From: JBEVOS01 sp964563395
GTDB taxonomy: Bacteria; Pseudomonadota; Alphaproteobacteria; Caulobacterales; Aquidulcibacteraceae
Length of the DNA: 64,000 nt
Assembly (NCBI GenBank): GCA_964563395.1
Contig: CAZLWK010000002.1
Span: 1-64,000, forward strand
Reading direction: 5' to 3'
Both the position numbers and the translations under genes were made by a program. Positions 34,618 to 41,477 of the stretch are shown piece by piece (position 1 is the first letter of the stretch; each line of letters opens with the position of its first letter). The notes beneath the pieces were generated by a model that saw nothing but the letters and a program-made list of their open reading frames with translations, was not told the origin of the DNA and did no database searches.

Positions 34618-35001
34618 TTAATCCGGCAAAGGGGGCGGATCTTCCTCGTCCAAAAGCTTCGGCGCCCAGCCCAGGAAAAAGTCGATGTCCGAGGCGGCGG
34701 CGTGGGCTTGGCCGCGTACATAGGCGCTTTCATCCGCCAAGGCGGCGGCGACGACCGGGCGCACCCGCGCTTCGTCGAGGGCCCCGCACAGCCGCGCGAG
34801 ATGGCCGAAACCGAGCACGGAATTGCCGCGGACATACGCGTCCCCATGCGCGCTCAGCCGCAGGCACATCTCCTGCGCCCAGCCGCATTCCGGCGGATTG
34901 AGCGCCAATGCGATCACGGCCTCGCGCAGCGCCTCGGGCTCGTCCCGCGCGATCAGGCGCTCAATATCCGCCTCGGTCCAATTGGGGCCCAGCGCGTTCA
35001 C
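34618..35001 (-). CDS. HEAT-like repeat protein
   Basis: A 127-residue mainly helical protein starting at GTG 35001, which overlaps the upstream stop as GTGA. Alternating helices such as EALREAVIALALNP, VRGNSVLGFGHLARL and VRGQAHAAASDIDFFLG suggest HEAT/armadillo-like repeats, with repeated AYVRG. It probably mediates protein contacts. It appears co-translated with the MGMT-fold gene, but no functional link is known. A longer frame to 35166 lies inside that gene. Confidence 0.7.
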   Translation of the reverse strand: MNALGPNWTEADIERLIARDEPEALREAVIALALNPPECGWAQEMCLRLSAHGDAYVRGNSVLGFGHLARLCGALDEARVRPVVAAALADESAYVRGQAHAAASDIDFFLGWAPKLLDEEDPPPLPD

Positions 35002-35489
35002 GACGCCATGCGCTTTGGCCGGCGCGCTTCGTAATCGAACACGGCGAGTTGCTTGCGCAACAGGCTCGGCCGGACGCCCTCCGCTCGGAGCAACGCCGCC
35101 TGCCGCTCCACGCCGCCGGGCAGCTTCGGGTTCAAAAACCCGCCCTTCTTCAGCACGCGCCACCACGGCGTGAGCTTGGCGGTCGGCGTTCCCGCGAGAC
35201 GCATCTCCTCGGCCGCCCGCGCGCTCACGTTGAGGAAGATGGCGGTCGACACCGGACAGGCCGTGGCGACGCCATGCCGGCGCGCGAGGACGGCGCGCAC
35301 ATCGTCCAAGGTCGCCACCTCACCCGCCTCCATCGTGCGGACGAGCGCATCCACCTCGGCGGGGCTCGACACCACCATCGCCCCGCCGCCCGCCTCCCGA
35401 TAGCCGGGCGCGCCGGGCGGCACGGAAGCGATGATGTGCGGCTGACGCGCGCTGTTCAGATGGTCGATCGCCGATCTCGCCTTGGCCAT
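34998..35489 (-). CDS. MGMT family (alkyltransferase-like) protein
   Basis: A 163-residue protein of the MGMT-fold family that uses the methyltransferase DNA-binding fold. VATLDDVRAVLARRHG, CPVSTAIFLNV and LTPWWRVLKKGGFLNPKLPGG resemble the DNA-binding half of O6-alkylguanine repair proteins, but the PCHRV active-site cysteine motif is absent. It is thus likely an alkyltransferase-like or unrelated DNA-binding protein. It is divergent from bioB, and an ACCGG-TTTGAT-CCGGT inverted repeat lies in the spacer. Confidence 0.78.
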   Translation of the reverse strand: MAKARSAIDHLNSARQPHIIASVPPGAPGYREAGGGAMVVSSPAEVDALVRTMEAGEVATLDDVRAVLARRHGVATACPVSTAIFLNVSARAAEEMRLAGTPTAKLTPWWRVLKKGGFLNPKLPGGVERQAALLRAEGVRPSLLRKQLAVFDYEARRPKRMAS

Positions 35490-35607
35490 GGCCGCTCCTT
35501 CGCCGGCACATGAGCAAGCCGGCGCGGCAGGCGCAATAAGACCGGTTTGATCCGGTTTTGTTCAGCCCCTACCCAAGCGCCGCCCGATCGCCCATAAGCT
35601 CTGGCCC

Positions 35608-36591
35608 ATGAAAGCCGCACCGCCTCTTTCCGCTACGCCCCGCCACGATTGGACCCAAGCCGAGATCGCGGCGCTGTTCGATCTGCCGTTTCCGGACCTG
35701 ATCTTCCGCGCGGCCGAAATTCATCGCGCGCATTTCGCGCCGGACGAATTACAGCTGTCGCAGCTCCTGTCGGTGAAGACCGGCGGCTGCGCCGAGAATT
35801 GCGGCTATTGCAGCCAATCGGCCAGCTTCGACACCGGCGTCAAAGCCAGCAAGCTGATGGATCCCGAGGCGGTGATCGCGCAGGCCAAGGCCGCCCGGGA
35901 CGGCGGCGCGCAGCGCTTCTGCATGGGCGCGGCCTGGCGCGACCTCAAGGACCGCGACCTGCCGGACATGTGCGCCATGATCTCGGGCGTCAAGGCGCTG
36001 GGCTTGGAGACGTGCGCCACGCTCGGCATGCTCACCGCCGACCAAGCGCGCGCGCTCAAGGACGCGGGCCTCGATTATTACAATCACAATCTCGACACGG
36101 CGCCGGACGATTATGCCCGCGTCGTCACCACGCGCACCTATAAGGATCGCCTGGAGACGTTGGCGAATGTGCGCGACGCGGGCATGAGCGTGTGCTGCGG
36201 CGGCATCGTCGGCATGGGCGAGACGCGGAATGCGCGCGTGGGCCTCCTGCATGCGCTGGCGACGCTGCCGGCGCATCCTGAATCGCTGCCGATCAACGAA
36301 TTGGTGCCGATCCCGGGCACGCCGTTGGGCGACAGCCCCCCGCTCGACGGGCTCGAATTCGTGCGCACCATCGCGGTGGCGCGCATTGTCTGCCCGAGAA
36401 GCATGGTGCGCCTTTCGGCCGGACGCGAGGGCATGAGCCGGGAGATGCAGGCGCTTTGTTTTCTTGCCGGCGCCAATTCGATCTTCGTCGGCGCGCGGCT
36501 GTTGACCACGCCCAATCCGGAGATGTCAAAGGATTCCCAGCTCTTGGCCGATCTCGGCATGCGCCCGATGCGCACCTTGGCGCCCGCTTAA
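35608..36591 (+). CDS. bioB: biotin synthase
   Basis: Radical-SAM enzyme that inserts sulfur into dethiobiotin, the last step of biotin synthesis. The 327-residue protein has the CAENCGYCSQS cysteine triad (residues about 64-73) for the 4Fe-4S cluster, the GGC-rich region CCGGIVGMGET, and NELVPIPGTPLGD and the arginine in MVRLSAGRE near the 2Fe-2S site. It stands alone, without other bio genes. It supplies the cofactor used by the two biotin-dependent carboxylases elsewhere in the window. The ATG has no strong ribosome site. Confidence 0.97.
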   Translation: MKAAPPLSATPRHDWTQAEIAALFDLPFPDLIFRAAEIHRAHFAPDELQLSQLLSVKTGGCAENCGYCSQSASFDTGVKASKLMDPEAVIAQAKAARDGGAQRFCMGAAWRDLKDRDLPDMCAMISGVKALGLETCATLGMLTADQARALKDAGLDYYNHNLDTAPDDYARVVTTRTYKDRLETLANVRDAGMSVCCGGIVGMGETRNARVGLLHALATLPAHPESLPINELVPIPGTPLGDSPPLDGLEFVRTIAVARIVCPRSMVRLSAGREGMSREMQALCFLAGANSIFVGARLLTTPNPEMSKDSQLLADLGMRPMRTLAPA

Positions 36592-36669
36592 GGCCGAACT
36601 TACGCCCGATTTGAACGGGAACCGGGAGCGTCTATACCGGTATCATTGCGTAGTCGCGGAAAGGCCCGC

Positions 36670-37365
36670 ATGCCCACCATCGCCCTGGTCGACGACGACG
36701 AAAACATCTTGGCCTCGCTCAAGGTGTTTTTCGAAGCGGAATCCTACACCGTCAAAACCTTCCATGACGGCGTGACCGCGCTGGCGGCGCTCTCCGAGGC
36801 GCCGCCGGACATCGCCATCCTCGATATCAAGATGCCGCGCATGGACGGGATCGAGGTGCTCAAGCGCCTGCGCCAGACGTCCAACCTGCCGGTGATCCTG
36901 CTCACCTCCAAGGATGAGGAGATGGACGAGGTCGTCGGCTTCAATGTCGGCGCGGACGATTACATCCGCAAACCGTTCTCGCAGCGCCTGCTGAGCGAGC
37001 GCGTCAAAGCGCTTTTGCGGCGCACCCGCGCGGCGAGCGCGGGACCGGAGGCCGGCGACAAGAAGCCGATCGTGCGCGGCGGGCTCACGCTCGATCCCAA
37101 TCGCCACGCCTGCAATTGGCGCGGGCGCGAGGTGCGCCTCACCGTCACCGAATTCCTGATCCTTCAGGCGCTCGCCCAGCGTCCGGGCTATGTGAAAAGC
37201 CGCGACCAATTGATGGATGCGGCCTATGATGACCAAGTCTATGTCGACGACCGAACCATCGACAGCCACATCAAGCGCCTCCGGAAGAAATTCCGCGAGA
37301 TCGACGATTCATTCGACGCCATCGAAACCCTCTATGGCGTCGGCTACCGATACAACGAGGCCTGA
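36670..37365 (+). CDS. chvI: response regulator ChvI
   Basis: OmpR-type response regulator of 231 residues. The receiver domain has VDDDENI, the phospho-acceptor aspartate in ILDIKMPRMDG (about residue 51) and LLTSKDEE with GADDYIRKPF. The C-terminal winged helix contains YVDDRTIDSHIKRLRKKF and GVGYRY. Gene order chvI-chvG-EIIA-HPr identifies it as ChvI, which controls envelope and acid-stress genes in alphaproteobacteria. A GGAAAGG precedes the ATG at 36670. Its 3' end overlaps the probable chvG start. Confidence 0.95.
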   Translation: MPTIALVDDDENILASLKVFFEAESYTVKTFHDGVTALAALSEAPPDIAILDIKMPRMDGIEVLKRLRQTSNLPVILLTSKDEEMDEVVGFNVGADDYIRKPFSQRLLSERVKALLRRTRAASAGPEAGDKKPIVRGGLTLDPNRHACNWRGREVRLTVTEFLILQALAQRPGYVKSRDQLMDAAYDDQVYVDDRTIDSHIKRLRKKFREIDDSFDAIETLYGVGYRYNEA

Positions 37366-39016
37366 CGCCGCGAAGTCCGATGCAGGCGCGCGCGCGCCGC
37401 TGGACGATGGCGCGCATGTGTTCTCGCGCATCGGCCGCACGATCTTCCTCGCCAATTTTCTTGGCCTGTTCATTCTCGTGATCGGCGTTCTCCTGCTCTC
37501 CGAATGGAGCGCGGGACTGACGCAGGCGCAATTCCGCAGCCTGCGCATCGAAGGCGAATTGCTCTCCAACATCCTGGTGCAGACCGCCACGATCGAAGGC
37601 GACCCCGCGCCCGCCATCAATGAAAGCGCCGTGCGCGAGGTGCTCCATTCCGTGCTGCCCCCGCCGGCGGACGCCGAAGGACGCAGCGAAGGGCCGCGCG
37701 TGCGCGTCTTCCTGCCGGACGGCGCGGCCATCGCCGACACGGACGTGCTCTATTTGAAGGTCGATCAGGGCGCGCTGCCGCCGCTGGAAGCGGAGGAGCC
37801 GCGCGGGCTCGATGAATCCGTTCGCGCGATGAGCAAGGCGGCCGCGAACGTGGAATCTTGGCGTCTGACGCCGTGGCGGCCCAGCATCGATCCGGAGGAA
37901 GAGCGGGCGCGCGCTCTGCAAGGGCTGATCTCCTACGGCCAGCGCCTCGACGAGAATGGCCAGCGCGTCGTCAGCGTGACGCTGCCCATTCGGCGCGTGC
38001 AGGCCGTGCTCGGCTATATCACGCTGGAGACGGCGGACGTGGAGCGGATCCTGCTCGCCGAACGGCTCTCCATGATCCCGTTCGTGATCGGCGCGGCGGT
38101 GGTCACCTTCCTCTCCTCCGCGCTTCTGGGGCTTTTCGTGGCGCGCCCGATCCGCACGCTCGCCACCGCGGCGGATCGTTTGCGCCTCAGCGGCGCGACG
38201 CGTCTTTCCCTGCCGGAGGTGAGCCGCCGCAAGGACGAGATCGGTGAATTGTCGCGCTCGATCGAGGCGATGACGCGCGCCCTCGCCGACCGCATCGACG
38301 CCAATGAGCGTTTCGCCGGCGATGTCAGCCATGAGCTGAAAAATCCGCTCGCCTCGATCGCCTCGGCGGTGGAGGCGGCGCGCAACGTGCCCGACCCCGC
38401 GCGGCAGGCGGAGATGCTGAAAATCGTCTCGCAGGACGTGCGCCGGCTCGACCGCCTCATCACCGACATCGCGCGCGCGAGCCGGATCGAAGCGGAATCG
38501 GCCCGCGCCGAGCTCGACCGCGTCGATCTCGCGCGCCTTGTTTCATTGATCGCGGAATCCTATGCGGCCGCCCCGGGCGAAACCTCCGAAGTGCGCGTCG
38601 CCTTCCGTGGGCCCGCGCCCGCGGACGCGATCGTGCTGGGCCAGGAGAGCCTCCTTGGCCAAGTGTTCCGCAATCTCATCGACAACGCCAAGAGCTTCAG
38701 CCCCAAGCATGGCGTGGTGACGCTCAAGGTGGAGACGACGCGCGGGCGCGACGGCGCAATCGTGCGCGCCACGGTCGACGATCAGGGCCCCGGCATTCCG
38801 CCGGAGAATTTGGAATCGATCTTCCGCCGCTTCTACACGGAGCGCCCCAAGGGCGCGGCCTTCGGCGGCAATTCGGGCCTCGGCCTCTCCATCGCGCGTC
38901 AGATCGTGGAGAGCTATGGCGGGCGCATCTGGGCGGAGAACATCGAGGGCCGCGCCGCCGACCAGCCGGCCGGCGCGCGCCTGATCGTCGAAATGCCGAT
39001 GGCGGCGCGCGCCTGA
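37334..39016 (+). CDS. chvG: sensor histidine kinase ChvG
   Basis: Membrane histidine kinase partner of ChvI. The first transmembrane segment (IFLANFLGLFILVIGVLLL) and a second one (FVIGAAVVTFLSSALLGLFV) enclose a periplasmic sensor of about 190 residues. A HAMP linker, the H-box FAGDVSHELKNPLASI with the phosphorylated histidine, and a HATPase domain (NLIDNAKSFSP, DQGPGIP, GLGLSIARQIV) follow. The in-frame ATG at 37334 lies inside the end of chvI (32-base overlap), giving about 560 residues; no other good start exists before the first membrane segment. Confidence 0.92.
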   Translation: MASATDTTRPDAAKSDAGARAPLDDGAHVFSRIGRTIFLANFLGLFILVIGVLLLSEWSAGLTQAQFRSLRIEGELLSNILVQTATIEGDPAPAINESAVREVLHSVLPPPADAEGRSEGPRVRVFLPDGAAIADTDVLYLKVDQGALPPLEAEEPRGLDESVRAMSKAAANVESWRLTPWRPSIDPEEERARALQGLISYGQRLDENGQRVVSVTLPIRRVQAVLGYITLETADVERILLAERLSMIPFVIGAAVVTFLSSALLGLFVARPIRTLATAADRLRLSGATRLSLPEVSRRKDEIGELSRSIEAMTRALADRIDANERFAGDVSHELKNPLASIASAVEAARNVPDPARQAEMLKIVSQDVRRLDRLITDIARASRIEAESARAELDRVDLARLVSLIAESYAAAPGETSEVRVAFRGPAPADAIVLGQESLLGQVFRNLIDNAKSFSPKHGVVTLKVETTRGRDGAIVRATVDDQGPGIPPENLESIFRRFYTERPKGAAFGGNSGLGLSIARQIVESYGGRIWAENIEGRAADQPAGARLIVEMPMAARA

Positions 39017-39216
39017 GCCGGTCCTAGGCCGTCTGGCTGATGGCGCGGGGGGCGCCGGAGCGGCATATCGATCCTTCACCGAACCGGCCAAAGTGTCGCA
39101 GCCGCTTTCTTCCGCGCGCGGAAAGGAGCATGAGTGCGCCGCGGTCGGACGCATTGATCGGACGGGCTTTTGGCGCGCTTCGGCGCGTCGCTTGGGTCCG
39201 CCGGCAGGAGCAAGGC

Positions 39217-39621
39217 ATGATCGGCGTCGTGGTCGTTTCGCACGGCCGTTTGGCGGACGAATTCGTGGCGGCGGCGGAACACGTGCTGGGGCCTCAATCC
39301 CAGATCATGGCGGTCGCGATCGGCCCTCACGACGACATGGAGCGGCGCCGGGCCGACATTCTCGAGGCGGTCGGCCGCGTCGATGACGGCGACGGCGTGG
39401 TCATCCTCACCGACATGTTCGGCGGCACGCCCTCCAACCTCGCCATCTCGGTGATCGGCCAAGGCCGGATCGAGGTGATCGCCGGGGTCAATCTGCCGAT
39501 GCTGGTGAAGCTGTGCGAGGTGCGCGGACGCATGGGCCTATCCGACGCCGCGATCGCCGCGCAGGACGCGGGCCGGCGCTATATCCGCGTCGCCTCCGTG
39601 GAGCTGGCCGGCGGCGGCTAG
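39217..39621 (+). CDS. PTS system mannose-type EIIA domain protein
   Basis: A 134-residue single-domain EIIA of the mannose family. The phosphorylated residue is His9 in IGVVVVSHGRL, and LTDMFGGTPSN is the conserved loop. In alphaproteobacteria this protein forms a regulatory, non-transport PTS with HPr and usually the HprK kinase. AGGAG precedes the ATG at 39217. An earlier ATG at 39130 would add 29 unrelated residues and has a ribosome site too close. Phosphorylation likely reports carbon or nitrogen status. Confidence 0.92.
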   Translation: MIGVVVVSHGRLADEFVAAAEHVLGPQSQIMAVAIGPHDDMERRRADILEAVGRVDDGDGVVILTDMFGGTPSNLAISVIGQGRIEVIAGVNLPMLVKLCEVRGRMGLSDAAIAAQDAGRRYIRVASVELAGGG

Positions 39622-39679
39622 CTCGACAAGTCCCACCGCTTCTGGTCAGCTTGACGCTGGACGACGCGTACGGACCGGC

Positions 39680-39952
39680 ATGGCGCTCAAAGAGACTTTG
39701 AAGATCGTGAACATGCGCGGGCTGCACGCGCGCGCCTCACGCAAGCTGGCCGAGCTCGCCTTCAAATACGAAAGCACGATCATGGTGCGCCGCGAGGGCG
39801 ATGAAGCCGATGCGCGCTCGCTCATGGATCTGATGATGCTCGGCGCCGGCCTGGGCGCGGAGATCGAGGTGGAGGCCGACGGCCCCGACGCGCACGAGGC
39901 GATGGCCGCCATCGCCGCCCTCGTCGCCAACAAGTTCGACGAAGGCGAGTAG
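39680..39952 (+). CDS. ptsH: phosphocarrier protein HPr
   Basis: Complete 90-residue HPr. His16 in RGLHARAS is the PEP-dependent phosphorylation site and Ser47 in ARSLMDLMML is the regulatory serine target of HPr kinase. It follows the EIIA gene by 58 bases. The regulatory serine is intact although no hprK lies in the usual place between chvG and EIIA. Confidence 0.95.
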   Translation: MALKETLKIVNMRGLHARASRKLAELAFKYESTIMVRREGDEADARSLMDLMMLGAGLGAEIEVEADGPDAHEAMAAIAALVANKFDEGE

Positions 39953-40011
39953 GCGCTCAGGATTGTCATCAAAGCGTGGCATAAGGCGGCTCCTCGCGGT
40001 GGGAGCGCGCC

Positions 40012-40302
40012 ATGGCCCGATATCAAGTGCGGATGCTGGATTCCATTTCCGGCAATGAAGGCAATTACACCTTCGAGCATCGCGACAGCCTCATGGACGG
40101 CCCCGCCGACGACGTGGTGGCGGCCTTTTTCGAGTTCGCCGATCGTGAAATTTTCTCAACCGGCCATATCGCCTATGAAATCAACGGCGTGATCAAGAAC
40201 GCCAAGCAAAAGACGGTGGTGGCCATCGGCCAATTGCACCGCGAAGGCCATGAGGACGAAGGCCTCCAGCCCTTCACGCTGTTCATCGCGCCGGTGAAAT
40301 AG
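40012..40302 (+). CDS. hypothetical protein, 96 residues
   Basis: An uncharacterised 96-residue protein, not recognised. It starts MARYQVRMLDSIS, is mixed alpha/beta in appearance with an acidic middle, and has no signal or membrane segment. GTGGGAG precedes the ATG. Its last 20 bases overlap the 3' end of the convergent membrane protein gene. The clean start signal and normal codon use suggest a real gene. Confidence 0.7.
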   Translation: MARYQVRMLDSISGNEGNYTFEHRDSLMDGPADDVVAAFFEFADREIFSTGHIAYEINGVIKNAKQKTVVAIGQLHREGHEDEGLQPFTLFIAPVK

Positions 40303-40699
40303 AGGCCACGCCCGCCAAGGGCGCGAGCAGGCCGAAACCGGCATGGGCGTCATGCCACAAGAGCAGGCCCGCCATCATCACCGCCCACAACATGCTGGCG
40401 AGCGATCCGATCAGGAAATATTCGGCGGTCGCGCGGTCTTCGAGGTCCTTGTAGCGCGCCACCGTTTTCAGCGCGACGACGGCGGCGATCACCTCCCAAG
40501 AGCGCGCCACGAGGCCGGTGACGATCAGCACGCGCTCCAAGAGACCGATGACGCGGCCCGCGCGCAGCGGCGGCTGCGCATCCTTTTCCGCCTTGCGCGC
40601 CTTGCTCAAGGCGATCACGAGACGGGTGAACAGATTGCCGCCGAACCACACGAGCAGCGCGACGATCGCATAGCCCGCCCACCCCAACGCCATGCTCAT
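40283..40699 (-). CDS. hypothetical membrane protein downstream of satD
   Basis: A 138-residue protein with hydrophobic segments near residues 8-28, 60-80 and 95-130 and a basic loop (KARKAEKDAQPPLRAG). It is translationally coupled to satD through an ATGA overlap at 40696-40699. No domain was recognised. The coupling suggests a membrane partner of the SatD-like protein. Confidence 0.68.
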   Translation of the reverse strand: MSMALGWAGYAIVALLVWFGGNLFTRLVIALSKARKAEKDAQPPLRAGRVIGLLERVLIVTGLVARSWEVIAAVVALKTVARYKDLEDRATAEYFLIGSLASMLWAVMMAGLLLWHDAHAGFGLLAPLAGVASISPAR

Positions 40700-41391
40700 G
40701 TCGTCAGCTCCCACCGCGCATCGAGCCGCGCCAGCGCCGCATCAAGCGCATCGCGCTGCGCTTCGTAGAAATCGTGCTGCGCGGCGCGCAAGCTCTTATA
40801 GACCGCATTCTGCGACACGCGCCGCCGCCGCGCCACCGCCGCCACCTGCGCGCGGCTGGCGCGTAGATCGCGCACATAGCGCAACTGCGTCTGCGTCCAG
40901 CCATCCTCGATCGCGGTCATGGCATAGCCGGCCGCGTTCATGAGCCGCTCCAGCGCCGCGTCCTCGCGCCACACGAAGCGATAGGCGTTGGGATCACGCT
41001 TATCATTGAGCCGCGCGCGGGCCTCGGCCAAGCCCTCGCCCATCATGTTCCAGGCGCGCTCGGGATTGAGCGGCGTATCCAGCGCGACAAAACCGATCAC
41101 GAAGCGGCACCGCACGCCTTCATCCATAAGCTCAAGGCGCATTTTTTGGGCGGCCTCGAAGGCGGCGGCGCCCGTGCGAAAAAGGCCCTGGAATTCATCC
41201 CCCAGCGTGATGGTGAGCGGAGAGGCGAGCAGGTCGGCTTCGCCGCGATTGATGCGCTCGACCGCCTTGTTGAACTTTCGGCTCAGCGCGCCGCCTTCCC
41301 GCGCCGCCTCGCTGCCGACGAGATCGCCCATCAGGACGGCGAAGCGGCGCTTGCCGCCGCCGGCGCGCCTTGGGGAGGGCTTTCGGGTCAC
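40696..41391 (-). CDS. SatD family protein
   Basis: A 231-residue protein beginning with a basic stretch then FAVLMGDLVGSEAAR and LASPLTITLGDEFQGLF, the hallmark pair of SatD proteins. A C-terminal helix-turn-helix-like segment (RRRVSQNAVYKSLRAAQHDF) may bind DNA. SatD was first noted in streptococcal acid-stress operons and its activity is unknown. It starts at GTG 41391 with no strong ribosome site, downstream of polA, in an A+T-rich spacer containing repeated CCGAAAT/CGGTTTA boxes that could be its own operator. Confidence 0.8.
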   Translation of the reverse strand: MTRKPSPRRAGGGKRRFAVLMGDLVGSEAAREGGALSRKFNKAVERINRGEADLLASPLTITLGDEFQGLFRTGAAAFEAAQKMRLELMDEGVRCRFVIGFVALDTPLNPERAWNMMGEGLAEARARLNDKRDPNAYRFVWREDAALERLMNAAGYAMTAIEDGWTQTQLRYVRDLRASRAQVAAVARRRRVSQNAVYKSLRAAQHDFYEAQRDALDAALARLDARWELTT

Positions 41392-41400
41392 ATTCCGAAC

Positions 41401-41477
41401 TTAAACCGAAATCAGTTGAAAATCGACTAATAAACCTAAATCGGTTTAATCGAGAACTTTATACCTATTTCGGTTTA
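41401..41477. promoter_or_regulatory. A+T-rich spacer with repeated CGGTTTA boxes
   Basis: Between the satD start and the polA stop are TTAAACCGAAAT (41401-41412), the inverted pair TAAACC-TAAATC-GGTTTA (41431-41448) and ATTTCGGTTTA (41467-41477). The first and third boxes are inverted copies of each other. This looks like a multi-site operator upstream of satD. Confidence 0.5.

Noticed and set aside
39130..39216. Alternative earlier start for the EIIA gene
   Set aside because: The AAGGAG is only one base from this ATG, and the added residues are not part of the EIIA fold.
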